Below the pieces are notes generated by a model. The model saw nothing but the letters and a program-made list of their open reading frames with translations, had not been told where the DNA came from and ran no database searches. Shown here piece after piece: positions 44,281-53,969 of a stretch of 64,000 nucleotides of DNA. Each line of letters opens with the position of its first letter. Position 1 is the first letter of the stretch. The stretch comes from Achromobacter sp. MFA1 R4 (GTDB lineage: Bacteria; Pseudomonadota; Gammaproteobacteria; Burkholderiales; Burkholderiaceae_B), in the NCBI RefSeq assembly GCF_900156745.1, contig NZ_LT707065.1:2294001-2358000 (forward strand), in the 5' to 3' direction. Position numbers and translations under genes: made by a program.

Positions 44281-45404
44281 CACGCGGCGGCGGCTATCTC
44301 AGCGGATTGACGGTGCTGGACCTGGGCCAGTTGCACCCGGGCCCGTACACGGCGATGTTGCTCGGCCAGCTTGGCGCTACCGTGATCAAGGTGGAAAAGC
44401 CGCAGGGCGACACGGCGCGCCAGCTTGGCGCGGAGACGTTTGCCAAGTACAACCGCGGCAAGCAATCCATCTGCCTGGACTTCACGCGCGACGAAGACCG
44501 GCGCACGCTCTTGCAGTTGGCGGCGCGCAGCGACGTGCTGGTCGAAGGCTTCCGGCCCGGCGTCATGGCCAGGATGGGGTTGGACTACACCCGCCTGGCG
44601 CAAGCCAATCCACGCATCGTGATGTGTTCGATCTCGGGCTTTGGCCAGACCGGCCCCTACGCGCAGCGACCCGGCCACGATGTGAACTACCTGGCCCTGT
44701 CCGGCTACTGGGCCGTCCCCTCGCAGGTACGCGACGTGATGGGGCGTCCGCGTTTGCGCCTGTCGGACTATTGCGCGGCCATGCATGCCGCCCTGGCAAT
44801 CCTGGCCGCTGTCGACGACGCGCGCGTCTCGGGCGTGGGCCAGCATCTGGACGTGTCCATCCATGATGCGCTGACCGCCTGGATGGCGCCGGCCCTGCAG
44901 GCGATGAACGGGCCCGCCGGCGCGGCCATCGACAACCTGCCGCATGTCATGCCCGACAACGACGTGTTCGAGACGGCCGATGGACGGCATCTTGCCCTGG
45001 GCATCCTGGAAGAGGCCTTCTGGCAAAACCTCTGCGAGGCGCTCGCGGCGGACTGTCCCGAATTGACCGCCGAGACCTACCGAACGCGGGCGGGACGGCT
45101 GGGCGACAAGCGGGCGCTGAACGACCGGCTGCGGGCATTGTTTGCCAGCCGCAGCCTGGATTATTGGGAAGGCGTGTTCCGCGGCCGCGACATTCCGTGG
45201 GCGCCGGTGCTTCGGCATGACGAGGTCTTCGACGATCCGCACGTCCGGAATCGGGGCGTGGTTGCCGAAACGCCGGACGGGCTTCGCGTGGCGTTTCCGG
45301 TCAAGTTCTCCAAGCCGCTGCCGGTACAGGCGGCGGCGGTGCCCGAACTGGACGGGAACCGGGATGAGATCCTGGCCTGGGCAAGCGGACCCGGGCCGCG
45401 ATAG
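44277..45404 (+). CDS. Family III CoA-transferase (CaiB/BaiF)
   Basis: A 375-residue class III CoA transferase, second of two in the window. Catalytic Asp135 lies in RPGHDVNYLALSG; other signatures are LDLGQLHPGPYTAMLLGQLGATVIKVE (short: PGPYTAMLLGQLG) and NRGKQSICLDF. ATG overlaps the stop of the acyl-CoA dehydrogenase, so the two proteins are made in step: the transferase probably activates the acid and the dehydrogenase acts on the thioester. It is only distantly similar to the copy at 36121-37317, so the two act in separate routes. Confidence 0.9.
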   Translation: MTRGGGYLSGLTVLDLGQLHPGPYTAMLLGQLGATVIKVEKPQGDTARQLGAETFAKYNRGKQSICLDFTRDEDRRTLLQLAARSDVLVEGFRPGVMARMGLDYTRLAQANPRIVMCSISGFGQTGPYAQRPGHDVNYLALSGYWAVPSQVRDVMGRPRLRLSDYCAAMHAALAILAAVDDARVSGVGQHLDVSIHDALTAWMAPALQAMNGPAGAAIDNLPHVMPDNDVFETADGRHLALGILEEAFWQNLCEALAADCPELTAETYRTRAGRLGDKRALNDRLRALFASRSLDYWEGVFRGRDIPWAPVLRHDEVFDDPHVRNRGVVAETPDGLRVAFPVKFSKPLPVQAAAVPELDGNRDEILAWASGPGPR

Positions 45405-45458
45405 GCGGGACGCCATGACCGGGAGGCTTCATGCGCGACAGATCGCGAGACAACCGCC

Positions 45459-46322
45459 TCAGTTGGGCTGGTCCTTGCCCGGCTCCTCGGCCAGCACCTG
45501 CGGCGTGTTGTACGCGGCGTTGGGCGCATCGACGGGTTCCATGCGCAGCGGCTGATGCACCCGCGACGGCGGCACCAGCGACGCGGGGTCGTGCGGGTTG
45601 GTCCACAGCGGGTCCGGGATTTCCGCGAAGACCTGGCGCAGGCGTTCGCCCCAGGTGCCGCGGATCATGCGGAAGTATTCGTTGTGTTCGTCGATGCTGG
45701 CAAAGTGCGTCACGCGCAGCGAATTGGCGTCGTACACCAGCAGATCCAGCGGCAGGCCGACCGAGATGTTCGAGCGCAGCGTGGAGTCCATGGAGATCAG
45801 CGCGCACTTGGCGGCCTCGTCCAGCGAGGTGTCGGGCCGCAGCACGCGGTCCAGGATGGGCTTGCCGTACTTGGCCTCGCCGATCTGGAAATACGGGCAT
45901 TCCTGGCCGGCTTCGATGAAGTTGCCAGCCGAATACACCTGGAACAGGCGGCATTGCTCGGCGCCGATCTGCCCGCCGAAGATCATGCTGACGTTGAAGT
46001 CCACGCCCTGCTCGTGCAGCGCGTCGGCCTCGCTGCGGTAGACCTCGCGCACGGCGGCGCCGACCAGGCGCGCGGCCGCGAACATGTCGGGCACGTTCCA
46101 GAGGGTGTCGGCGCCTTCCTCGCGCTGGCGGGTCAGCACGTTCAGCACGGCCTGGCTGACCGCCAGGTTGCCGGAGGTCATGAGGACCATGACGCGCTCG
46201 CCCGGCCGTTCAAAGACGGTCATCTTGCGAAAGACGCTGATCTGGTCGACGCCGGCGTTGGTGCGGGAGTCGGAAAGAAAAACCAGGCCGGATTCGAGGC
46301 GGGCCGCTACGCAGTAGGTCAT
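45459..46322 (-). CDS. Anbu (ancestral beta subunit) proteasome-like peptidase
   Basis: A 287-residue Ntn-hydrolase of the proteasome-type Anbu family (COG3484). It begins MTYCVAARLESGLVFLSDSRTNAGVD; after removal of Met the catalytic Thr is N-terminal, with the Asp of SDSRTNAG and Lys of FRKM completing the proteasome-like active site. An upstream in-frame start (46382) would bury the Thr, so 46322 is chosen. Purified Anbu proteins form open helical or ring assemblies; substrates remain unknown. No clear ribosome site is visible. It is the last gene of the set ATP-grasp, alpha-E, transglutaminase, Anbu, 97 bases after its neighbour. Confidence 0.92.
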   Translation of the reverse strand: MTYCVAARLESGLVFLSDSRTNAGVDQISVFRKMTVFERPGERVMVLMTSGNLAVSQAVLNVLTRQREEGADTLWNVPDMFAAARLVGAAVREVYRSEADALHEQGVDFNVSMIFGGQIGAEQCRLFQVYSAGNFIEAGQECPYFQIGEAKYGKPILDRVLRPDTSLDEAAKCALISMDSTLRSNISVGLPLDLLVYDANSLRVTHFASIDEHNEYFRMIRGTWGERLRQVFAEIPDPLWTNPHDPASLVPPSRVHQPLRMEPVDAPNAAYNTPQVLAEEPGKDQPN

Positions 46323-46419
46323 GATCGAAAATAGGGGAAAACCACCACGCATTGTATTGCGGCGCGGCGGGCCGGATGTCAAGGCCCGGATTTACCGTCC
46401 GGACGTCGGCGCCCGGCCG

Positions 46420-47223
46420 TCATTGCTGCGCGCCGGCCTGGACCTGGACGGTGATTTCCATGGACTCCTCGCCGCCGCCGGTGCGCACGCCGCGCACCGG
46501 CGAGGCCGAGTCGTAATCCCGTCCCACCGCCAGCCGGCAATGGCACTCCGAGGCGAACTGGCTGTTGGTGATGTCCACGCTGGTCCACCCCACGTCGGAT
46601 AACCACACGTCGGCCCAGGCGTGGCTGGCCGCGTGTTCCGCGGTGGTGTACAGATAGCCGCTGACGTAGCGGGCGGGCACGTTCAGGCCCCGCACGCACG
46701 CCAGGAACAGGTGGGCGTGGTCCTGGCACACGCCGTGTCCCAGGGCGAGCACCTGGTCGGCGGCGGTGGTCACGTCCGTGGTGCCGGGCTCGTAGGCGAC
46801 GCGCTCGTGGATCGCGGCGGCCAGGGTCAGGATGTCGTCCGACGTGGTCAGCCCGTTCGGCAGCACCGCGCGCGCGAATTGCTGGATGGTCTCGTCCGCC
46901 TGCGTCAGCGGCGTCGGCACGCAATAGGCGTGCACCGGCAGGCGGCTGTCTTCGCTGCCCAGGACGCCGCGCGTCAGGGGCGCCACCAGCACCTGGCCGG
47001 AAACGCGCAGCGCGATATCGGTATGCGGCTGGTTCAGGGTCAGCGTGTGCGTGATGTTGCCGTAGGCGTCGACCTGCTTGTCCAGGTGGCCCGGCGCCTC
47101 GATGTTCCAGCGCAGCACGCGCTGGTGTTCGTCGTCGCGCGGCGTCAGGCGCAGGGTCTGGATGCTGTAGTTCACCGGCGCGGTGTAGCGGTAATGCGTG
47201 ACGTGCGTGATGATCTGCTTCAT
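46420..47223 (-). CDS. Transglutaminase-like cysteine protease family protein
   Basis: A 267-residue protein with an N-terminal beta-sandwich region (about 1-90) and a transglutaminase-like domain carrying Cys166 (GVCQDHAH), His201 (SHAWADVW) and Asp217 (SVDITN), the papain-like triad. Bacterial members act as proteases or amidases/cross-linkers rather than as animal-type transglutaminases. A strong AAGGAGG lies before the ATG. Thirteen bases separate it from the alpha-E gene. In this conserved set it is predicted to cut or exchange a peptide or isopeptide bond made by the ATP-grasp enzyme. Confidence 0.9.
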   Translation of the reverse strand: MKQIITHVTHYRYTAPVNYSIQTLRLTPRDDEHQRVLRWNIEAPGHLDKQVDAYGNITHTLTLNQPHTDIALRVSGQVLVAPLTRGVLGSEDSRLPVHAYCVPTPLTQADETIQQFARAVLPNGLTTSDDILTLAAAIHERVAYEPGTTDVTTAADQVLALGHGVCQDHAHLFLACVRGLNVPARYVSGYLYTTAEHAASHAWADVWLSDVGWTSVDITNSQFASECHCRLAVGRDYDSASPVRGVRTGGGEESMEITVQVQAGAQQ

Positions 47224-47236
47224 TGCTGCCTCCTTG

Positions 47237-48211
47237 TTATGCCGACAGGGGCACCAGGAAATCCTGGCTGATCCGGTTGCCCAGGTCGTTGATGCGGTCC
47301 AGGAAGCGGTCCAGGTATTGATGCAGCCCGCTGGCCAGAATGTCTTCGACGCGGCCGTACTGCAGCTCGGCGCACAGCATGCCGGCGCGCCGCTCGGTCT
47401 CGGTCGAGCGTTGGTTCGCGACGCGCGCCAGGTCGTCGGCCACGGCGCGCATCGAGGCCAGCAGCGACCGCGGCATGTCCCCGTGCAGGATCAGCAGGTC
47501 GGCCACGCGGTCGGGCGTGATGACGTCGCGGTAGACCTTGCGGTAGATCTCCAGGCCCGACACGGAACTGAGCAGGGCCGACCAGCGGTAGAACTCGCTT
47601 TGCACGCCCGCGGCGTTGACCGGGTCGGCGCGGCCGTCCTGCGTGCTGGTGCCGCCGCGCTCATGGAACTTGACGTCCAGCATCCGCGCCGTGTTGTCGG
47701 CGCGTTCCAGGTGCATGCCGATGCGCATGAAGTACAGCGCCTCGTCTTCCAGCATGGTCCCGATCGTGACGCCGCGCGCCAGGTGCGAGCGGAACTTCAC
47801 CCATTCAAAGAATTCGCCCGGATTGCGCTCCAGCAGGCCGGTGTGCAGGTGCTTGAGCAGCTCCAGCCAGGTGGTGTTGTAGGTTTCCCAGACCTCTGTC
47901 GTGAGGCTGCCGCGCACGGCGCGCGCGTTCTCGCGGGCGGCGCGCATGCAGGAATAGATCGACGAGGGATTCTCGGGATCGCGCACCATGTATTCCAGCA
48001 CGTCGCGCGGCGAGATCGACGCGTATCTGCTCTGGTACAGGCCCTGCAGCTCGGAAATGCGCAGCACGCCCAGCCAGGAGCCTTCGCGCGTGCGCGTGTC
48101 CTGCGGCAGCAGCGACATCTGCAGGTTCACATCCAGCATGCGGGCGGTGTTCTCGGCGCGTTCGGTATAGCGGCACATCCAGAACAGGTTGTCGGCGGTT
48201 CGGCTCAGCAT
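47237..48211 (-). CDS. Alpha-E domain protein (DUF403)
   Basis: A 324-residue alpha-helical protein of the DUF403/alpha-E family (COG2307), starting MLSRTADNLFWMCRYTERAENTARML. Characteristic are paired RAENTARMLD repeats (near residues 18 and 165, ERADNTARMLDVKFH) and a conserved Glu pattern after which the family was named. The ATG at 48211 lies two bases after the stop of the ATP-grasp gene, and the GGAGGA ribosome site is inside that gene's end, so expression is coupled. No enzymatic function is proven; it is thought to work with the ATP-grasp enzyme, possibly as an amino-group or carrier-binding partner. Confidence 0.9.
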   Translation of the reverse strand: MLSRTADNLFWMCRYTERAENTARMLDVNLQMSLLPQDTRTREGSWLGVLRISELQGLYQSRYASISPRDVLEYMVRDPENPSSIYSCMRAARENARAVRGSLTTEVWETYNTTWLELLKHLHTGLLERNPGEFFEWVKFRSHLARGVTIGTMLEDEALYFMRIGMHLERADNTARMLDVKFHERGGTSTQDGRADPVNAAGVQSEFYRWSALLSSVSGLEIYRKVYRDVITPDRVADLLILHGDMPRSLLASMRAVADDLARVANQRSTETERRAGMLCAELQYGRVEDILASGLHQYLDRFLDRINDLGNRISQDFLVPLSA

Positions 48212-48213
48212 GG

Positions 48214-49644
48214 TCAGTCCTCCAGCACCCAGGTGTCCTTGGTGCCGCCGCCCTGGCTGCTGTTGACCACCAGCGAGCCCTCGGTCAGCGCGACGCGGCA
48301 CAGGCCGCCCGGCACGGTGCGGATCTCCTTGCCGCACAGCACGTAGGGACGCAGGTCCACGTGGCGCGGCGCGACCCCCGATTCCACGTAGGTGGGCGTG
48401 GTGGACAGCGCCAGCGTGGGCTGCGCGATGTAGTTGGCGGGATTGGCCCGCACGCGGTCCCTGAACGCATCGACCTCGGCGCGCGAGGCCGACGGCCCGA
48501 CCAGCATGCCGTAGCCGCCGGCGCCGTGCACTTCCTTGACCACCAGGTCATGCATGTTGGCCAGCACGTGGGACAGCTCGTCCGGCCGGCCGCAGCGCCA
48601 GGTCGGCACGTTCGACAGGATGGGCTCTTCGCCCAGGTAGAAGCGGATCATGTCGGGCACGTACAGATAGGTGGACTTGTCGTCGGCGATGCCGGTGCCG
48701 ATCGCATTGGCCAGCGTGACGCGGCCGGCGCGGTAAACCGACAGCAGTCCCGGCACGCCCAGCGCGGAATCGGCGCGAAACGCCAGCGGATCCAGGAAAT
48801 CGTCGTCCAGCCGCCGGTAGATCACATCCACCTTGCGGGGGCCGCGCGTGGTGCGCATGTAGACGGTGTTCTGCTCGACGAACAGGTCCTGGCCTTCCAC
48901 CAGTTCCACGCCCATCTGCTGCGCCAGGAAGGCGTGTTCGAAGTAGGCCGAGTTGTACATGCCGGGCGTCAGCACCACTACGGTGGGGTCGTCGCCGCCA
49001 TGCGGCGCGACTTCGCGCAGGTTGTCCAGCAGCAGGTCGGGGTAGTGCGCGACCGGCTCGACCTTGATGCGGCCGAAGGCGTCCGGCATCAACCGCATCG
49101 ACATCTTGCGGTTTTCCAGCATGTAGGAAACCCCGGACGGCACGCGCAGGTTGTCCTCCAGCACGTAGAACTCGCCCGCGCCGGCTCGCACGATGTCCAC
49201 GCCCGCGATGTGGCAATAGATGTCCTCGGCCACGTCGACGTCCTGCATCTCGGGGCGGTACTGGGCATTCAGGAACACCTGCTGGGCCGGCACGATGCCG
49301 GCGCGCACGATGTCGTGGCCGTGGTAGATGTCGCGGATGAACAGATTCAGGGCGCGCACGCGCTGCTTCAGGCCGGCTTCCAGGTGCCGCCATTCCTCGG
49401 CCGGGATGATGCGGGGGATGAGGTCGAACGGGATGAGGCGCTCGGTGCCGGCGGCGTCGCCCGCGACCGAAAACGTGATGCCGACGCGGCGAAAGCTCAG
49501 GTCGGCTTCCAGCCGGCGCACGGCCATGGCCTCGTCCGACTGCTCGTTGTGCCAGCGCTCGAAGGCCTGGTAATGGGAGCGTATGCGATTCTCGCCATCG
49601 CGCATTTCGTCATACGCGGGGGGACGGGCGGGTCGGTCCTTCAT
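48214..49644 (-). CDS. Circularly permuted ATP-grasp enzyme (DUF404/DUF407, type 2)
   Basis: A 476-residue protein of the COG2308 family, predicted to ligate a carboxylate to an amine using ATP. Features are the N-terminal DUF404 segment, the central NTVYMRTTRGPRKVDVIYRRLDDDFLDP strand-loop (short: DVIYRRLDDDFLDP) with acidic metal ligands, AIGTGIADDKSTYLYVPDMIRFYLGEEPIL and the C-terminal KEVHGAGGYGMLVGP, the glycine loop of the ATP site. GGAGGAG precedes the ATG. First gene of the Anbu set. Comparative genomics predicts a peptide-synthesis or peptide-tagging role for this family; no product is known. Confidence 0.9.
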   Translation of the reverse strand: MKDRPARPPAYDEMRDGENRIRSHYQAFERWHNEQSDEAMAVRRLEADLSFRRVGITFSVAGDAAGTERLIPFDLIPRIIPAEEWRHLEAGLKQRVRALNLFIRDIYHGHDIVRAGIVPAQQVFLNAQYRPEMQDVDVAEDIYCHIAGVDIVRAGAGEFYVLEDNLRVPSGVSYMLENRKMSMRLMPDAFGRIKVEPVAHYPDLLLDNLREVAPHGGDDPTVVVLTPGMYNSAYFEHAFLAQQMGVELVEGQDLFVEQNTVYMRTTRGPRKVDVIYRRLDDDFLDPLAFRADSALGVPGLLSVYRAGRVTLANAIGTGIADDKSTYLYVPDMIRFYLGEEPILSNVPTWRCGRPDELSHVLANMHDLVVKEVHGAGGYGMLVGPSASRAEVDAFRDRVRANPANYIAQPTLALSTTPTYVESGVAPRHVDLRPYVLCGKEIRTVPGGLCRVALTEGSLVVNSSQGGGTKDTWVLED

Positions 49645-49908
49645 GGCTCCTCCGATGCAGATGCTTGCGGCCGCTTGCGCGCGGCCGTCGTCCGGCCGTT
49701 GCCGGCTGGTCCTGAGTTACAAGCAACCCTCATGCCAGCTTTTGCGGCAGACGGGGGATTTCAAGACCAATATGCGCTGAAGGCGGAGGAATTGCCATCC
49801 CCAGGGCGGGCGATCGTGCAAATCCGGGGACGGGCCGCCACGAGCGGCCTCGCAGCGCCGTGACGCCGTGCACCGTCCTGGTGCGCGGCGCCGGCCGAAA
49901 CTGGTGCG

Positions 49909-50580
49909 TCAGTTCAGCCGGTAGGAATGCAGGGTGGTGCCGCCCGTGCCGCCTTGCTCCAGCGGCGCCTGCGGCACCCAGCCGTCCTGGGTCAGCACCG
50001 CGTCCAGCCGGACGTCATGCGCGGCGGGGACGTATCCGGCATCGAGCTCGCCGCAGCTCCAGGCGATGCCGATGGCGATAAAGGGGTGGCCGCGCTGGCG
50101 AAGGGCGGCGAGCGTGCGGTCGTAGTAGCCGCCGCCATAGCCCAGCCGGTCGCCCTGTTCCGTATAGCCCAGGGTGGGCACCAGCACCACGTCGGGCAGC
50201 AGTTCCGGGCCGGCCACGGGTTCCTGGATCCCGTAGGGGCCGGCGCGCAGCTCGGCCTCGGGTGTCCACGGCAGGAATGCCAGGGGCGCGTTGCGCTCGC
50301 GCACGACGGGCAGCGCGACCGTCATGCCGGCTTCGGCCCACTGCGTCAGCAGGGGGCGCAGATCGGGTTCGTCGGCCATGGGCCAGAAGGCGGCGACGGT
50401 GGTGGGGGCCGGATTGCCCGCCTGCACGGCCTGGTCGCGGGCCACGTTCAGCCAAGTGAAGAGCCGTGCACGCATGAGCAATCCGCCGCGGCTGCGCTGA
50501 TCTTCCGGCAATTCGGCGCGCAATTTGCGCAATCGCGTGCGGTGGACTGCGGTATCCTCTGGAGTATTTTGCGTAGTCAT
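49909..50580 (-). CDS. 5-formyltetrahydrofolate cyclo-ligase
   Basis: A 223-residue member of the MTHFS/YgfA family, which converts 5-formyl-THF and ATP to 5,10-methenyl-THF. Typical N-terminal RTRLRKLRAELP basic helix, the LVPTLGYTEQGDRLGYGGGYYDRTL loop holding substrate (short: RLGYGGGYYDR) and a C-terminal hydrophobic strand. Length is usual for betaproteobacteria. Divergent from the lytic transglycosylase with only 27 bases between starts. It adds to the one-carbon genes metK, ahcY and metF in the window. Confidence 0.9.
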   Translation of the reverse strand: MTTQNTPEDTAVHRTRLRKLRAELPEDQRSRGGLLMRARLFTWLNVARDQAVQAGNPAPTTVAAFWPMADEPDLRPLLTQWAEAGMTVALPVVRERNAPLAFLPWTPEAELRAGPYGIQEPVAGPELLPDVVLVPTLGYTEQGDRLGYGGGYYDRTLAALRQRGHPFIAIGIAWSCGELDAGYVPAAHDVRLDAVLTQDGWVPQAPLEQGGTGGTTLHSYRLN

Positions 50581-50607
50581 GCGGTGGCTGTAACCGGGGG
50601 GTTGAAG

Positions 50608-52815
50608 ATGAAGGCAAACATGCTGAAGACGAACTTGCGTATCGTCGGCGCGCGGATCGGCACCCGTGTCAGCATGCGGCTCGGCATGCGGGAGCGTCCC
50701 ACGACGGACACCCGACAGCCCTCACGGTATCAGAATTCTCCGCCGCAAGCCGCCGCCGACGCCCGTGCGAGCCTGCGCCGCTGGCTGCCCCTGCTGGCGC
50801 TCTTTACCGCCGCCTGTGCCCCGGTCGATGCGCAGCAACGCAGCGCCGCCATCAATACCCAGCCCCAGCCCGCTCCGCAGGCGGCCCAGCCCATGATCGC
50901 CGTGCCCCCCGCGGTGCTGGCGGGCCTGCCCCCCACGGCGGAAACGCCCGCGCTGGCCGCTGTCGTGGCCGCCCGCGAGGCCATGAATCGCAAGCAATGG
51001 TCCGTGCTGGGCGCGCTCGTGCCGCAGGCCAAGGGCGATCCGCTGGGCATGTACCCCGAATACTGGCTGCTGCGCTATCAGCTCTGGAGCCCGCCCGCCA
51101 CCGGCCGTCCCACCGCAGCCCTGCAGACGTTCATCAGCAGCAACGGCGACGCCTATCTGGCTGACCGCCTGCGCGGCGACTGGCTGCTGGCCGCCGCCCG
51201 CAGCGGCGACTTCGAAACCGTGCGCAAGCTCGCGCCCGTCAAGAACAGCAATTCGCAGATCGAATGCGCCATCCTGGACGGCAAGCACATGACCGGCCAG
51301 CGCGCCACCGCCGAGCAGGCCATGGCCGTGTTCGCGCCGGGCAGCGCCTGCTGGGCGCTGTACGACCAGCTCGTGGCGGACGGCATCCTGGGCTGGGAGC
51401 AGCTCGAACCGCAACTGCGTGACGCCATCGAGGCCAACAAGACCACGGACGCGCGCAAGTTCGTGCAGTACATGTTCGAGCCGCGCGACGTGAAGACCTA
51501 CGATGTCCTCATGAAGGACCCCATGAAGTGGCTGACCCGCCAGGACCGCATGCCAGTGGGCCGCAACGAAAAGGAACTGGTCACCATCGCGCTGGCCCGC
51601 CTGGCGCGTTCGGACGTCGGCGTGGCCGATTCCTACCTGCGCCGCGAGTGGGCCAAGTCCATGTCCAAGTCCAACCTGGCCTGGGTGCGCGGCCAATATG
51701 CGCTGGCTGCCGCGCTCGATCTGGACAGCCGGGCAAACGACTGGTACCGCGAGGCCGGCCACATCCGCATGACGGAATACAACGCGGCCTGGAAGGTGCG
51801 CGCCGCCTTGCGCCAGCCCAAGATCGACTGGAAGTGGGTCGTCGAATCCATCGACGAAATGCCGCCCTCGCAACAGGCGGAGACGGCCTGGGTGTACTGG
51901 AAGGCGCGCGGCCAGGCCGCGCTGGGGCACAAGGACAAGGCGCAGGCCGCCTACGCCAGCATCGCCGACCGTTTCGACTTCTACGGCCAGCTCGCGGCCG
52001 AAGAGCTGGGCCGCCGCATCGACGTGCCCCCGCGCCCCGCGCCCATCAGCGACCAAGAGATCGCCGAGGCGCGCGCCAATCCGGGCCTGCAGCGGGCCGT
52101 CCTGCTGTTCCGCCTGGGCTGGCGCGCCGAGGCGGTGCCGGAATGGAACTACTCGCTGCGCGGCATGAACGACCGCCAGCTCATGGCGGCGGCCGAACTG
52201 GCCCGCGCCGAGAACATCTATGACCGCGTGGTCAACACCTCGGACCGCACCGAGAAAGAGTTCGACTTCAGTCAGCGCTTCATCGCGCCCTTCGAGGGAC
52301 GGGTGACGGCCAAGGCCAATGCCATCGCCCTCGATCCGGCGTGGGTCTATGGGCTTATCCGCCAGGAATCGCGCTTCATCATGAATGCGCGCTCGCATGT
52401 GGGCGCCTCCGGCCTGATGCAGCTCATGCCGGCCACGGCCAAGTGGGTCGCCGGCAAGATCGGCATGAGCGATTTCACGCCCGCGAGCGTCAACGACTTC
52501 GACACCAACACCGAACTGGGCACCAACTACCTGAACATCGTGTTGCGCGACCTGAACGGGTCGCAGATGCTGGCCAGCGCGGGTTACAACGCCGGCCCGG
52601 GCCGGCCGCGCAACTGGCGCTCGACCTTCTCGCATCCTGTCGAAGGCGCCATCTTCGCCGAGACCATCCCCTTCACCGAAACGCGCATCTACGTGAAGAA
52701 CGTGATGTCCAACGCCACGTATTACGCGGCGATGTTCAGTGGACAACCCCAATCGCTGAAGGAACGCCTGGGCAACGTCGTGCCGGTGGGCACCGAAACC
52801 GCCGCCGCGCGATGA
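50608..52815 (+). CDS. Soluble lytic murein transglycosylase (Slt70-like)
   Basis: A 735-residue periplasmic transglycosylase: a long alpha-superhelical U-domain (about residues 100-560) followed by a C-terminal lysozyme-like domain. Catalytic Glu587 is in LIRQESRFI, with [15 protein letters not shown] and [19 protein letters not shown] as the standard following motifs; [12 protein letters not shown] closes the site. Signal-like segment [20 protein letters not shown] lies unusually far in (about residues 56-75), so the true start is probably downstream of 50608, possibly at an ATG near 50674-50686; a lipobox is only weakly suggested (TAAC). The CCA-adding enzyme gene overlaps its stop. Confidence 0.88.
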   Translation: MKANMLKTNLRIVGARIGTRVSMRLGMRERPTTDTRQPSRYQNSPPQAAADARASLRRWLPLLALFTAACAPVDAQQRSAAINTQPQPAPQAAQPMIAVPPAVLAGLPPTAETPALAAVVAAREAMNRKQWSVLGALVPQAKGDPLGMYPEYWLLRYQLWSPPATGRPTAALQTFISSNGDAYLADRLRGDWLLAAARSGDFETVRKLAPVKNSNSQIECAILDGKHMTGQRATAEQAMAVFAPGSACWALYDQLVADGILGWEQLEPQLRDAIEANKTTDARKFVQYMFEPRDVKTYDVLMKDPMKWLTRQDRMPVGRNEKELVTIALARLARSDVGVADSYLRREWAKSMSKSNLAWVRGQYALAAALDLDSRANDWYREAGHIRMTEYNAAWKVRAALRQPKIDWKWVVESIDEMPPSQQAETAWVYWKARGQAALGHKDKAQAAYASIADRFDFYGQLAAEELGRRIDVPPRPAPISDQEIAEARANPGLQRAVLLFRLGWRAEAVPEWNYSLRGMNDRQLMAAAELARAENIYDRVVNTSDRTEKEFDFSQRFIAPFEGRVTAKANAIALDPAWVYGLIRQESRFIMNARSHVGASGLMQLMPATAKWVAGKIGMSDFTPASVNDFDTNTELGTNYLNIVLRDLNGSQMLASAGYNAGPGRPRNWRSTFSHPVEGAIFAETIPFTETRIYVKNVMSNATYYAAMFSGQPQSLKERLGNVVPVGTETAAAR

Positions 52816-53921
52816 CCAGGGACCCGGCCACCGAGGGCCTGCGCGCCTATGTCGTGGGCGGGGCGGTGCGCGATGCGCTGCTCGGCCTGTCCCCCGGCGA
52901 CCACGACTGGGTCGTGGTGGGCGCCACGCCCGAAGACATGACGCGCCGCGGCTTCATCCCGGTCGGCGGCGATTTCCCCGTCTTCCTGCACCCCCGCACG
53001 AAAGAGGAATACGCCCTGGCGCGCACCGAGCGCAAGTCGGGGCGCGGCTACAAGGGCTTCACCTTCTACACGGGCGCGGACGTCACGCTCGAAGACGACC
53101 TGCGCCGGCGCGACCTGACGGTCAACGCCATTGCGCAGACCGAGGATGGCGACCTCGTGGATCCGCTGGGCGGCGCGGACGACCTGCGCGCCCGCATCTT
53201 TCGCCATGTGGGCGACGCCTTCGAGGAAGACCCCGTGCGCATCCTGCGCCTGGGCCGCTTCGCCGCGCGCTTTGCCGACTTCAGCGTGGCGCCCGAAACG
53301 ATGGAACTGTGCCGCCGCATGGTGCAGGCCGGCGAGGCCGACGCGCTGGTGGCCGAACGGGTCTGGAAGGAGCTGTCGCGCGGCCTGATGGCCGATGCGC
53401 CGTCGCGCATGCTGGACGTATTGCAGGCATCCGGCGCGCTGGCGCGCGTGATGCCGGAACTGCGCGGCGCCGACGAGGTCGGCCCGCAGCTGGATCGCGC
53501 CGCCGGACTGGGCCTGCCGCTGGCAAGCCGCTACGCCCTGATGTGCAGGCTGACGCCCGAGCGCGAGGCCCTGGGCCGGCGCATGCGCGTGCCCACCGAA
53601 TGCAATGACTATGCGCGCCTGCTGCCGGAAGTGCTCGGCGCGCTGGACGCCTTGGACGGCATGCCGACGGGGCCGGATGGCGCCGACGCGCAGCTGGCGC
53701 TGATGGAGCGCGCCGATGCCTTGCGCAAGCCCGGCCGCTTTTTCGATCTGCTGGATGCCGCCGCGATCTTGCGGCCGGTGGACAAGCCCGCCTGGGAGTC
53801 GCGGGTGGCGGCGGTGCGCGGCGTGGATGCCTGCGCCATCGCCAAGTCCTGCGCCGGCGAGCCGGCGCGCATCAAGGAAAGCGTGCGCCAGGCGCGGCTG
53901 GCGCGGTTGCAGGCGGGCTGA
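52812..53921 (+). CDS. cca: CCA tRNA nucleotidyltransferase
   Basis: A 369-residue class II CCA-adding enzyme that repairs the 3-prime end of tRNAs. The nucleotidyltransferase core shows [10 protein letters not shown] and DHDWVVVGA (catalytic DxD-like), then [11 protein letters not shown] and the RILR segment of [16 protein letters not shown] for nucleotide selection, and a C-terminal helical arm. It lacks the extended HD domain of the E. coli multifunctional form; the length fits the shorter group. ATGA overlap with the transglycosylase gene means coupled translation although the functions are unrelated. Confidence 0.93.
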   Translation: MTRDPATEGLRAYVVGGAVRDALLGLSPGDHDWVVVGATPEDMTRRGFIPVGGDFPVFLHPRTKEEYALARTERKSGRGYKGFTFYTGADVTLEDDLRRRDLTVNAIAQTEDGDLVDPLGGADDLRARIFRHVGDAFEEDPVRILRLGRFAARFADFSVAPETMELCRRMVQAGEADALVAERVWKELSRGLMADAPSRMLDVLQASGALARVMPELRGADEVGPQLDRAAGLGLPLASRYALMCRLTPEREALGRRMRVPTECNDYARLLPEVLGALDALDGMPTGPDGADAQLALMERADALRKPGRFFDLLDAAAILRPVDKPAWESRVAAVRGVDACAIAKSCAGEPARIKESVRQARLARLQAG

Positions 53922-53969
53922 GGCGGGTTTTCCCCGGCGGGCGCGTCGCCAGCCCGCCCGGCGCCCGGC

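Noticed and set aside
49645-49908. 6S RNA gene near the 5-formyl-THF cyclo-ligase gene
   Set aside because: 6S RNA often lies beside this gene, but I found no long imperfect hairpin with the typical central bubble in the gap, and the gene's own 5-prime side leaves only 27 bases.
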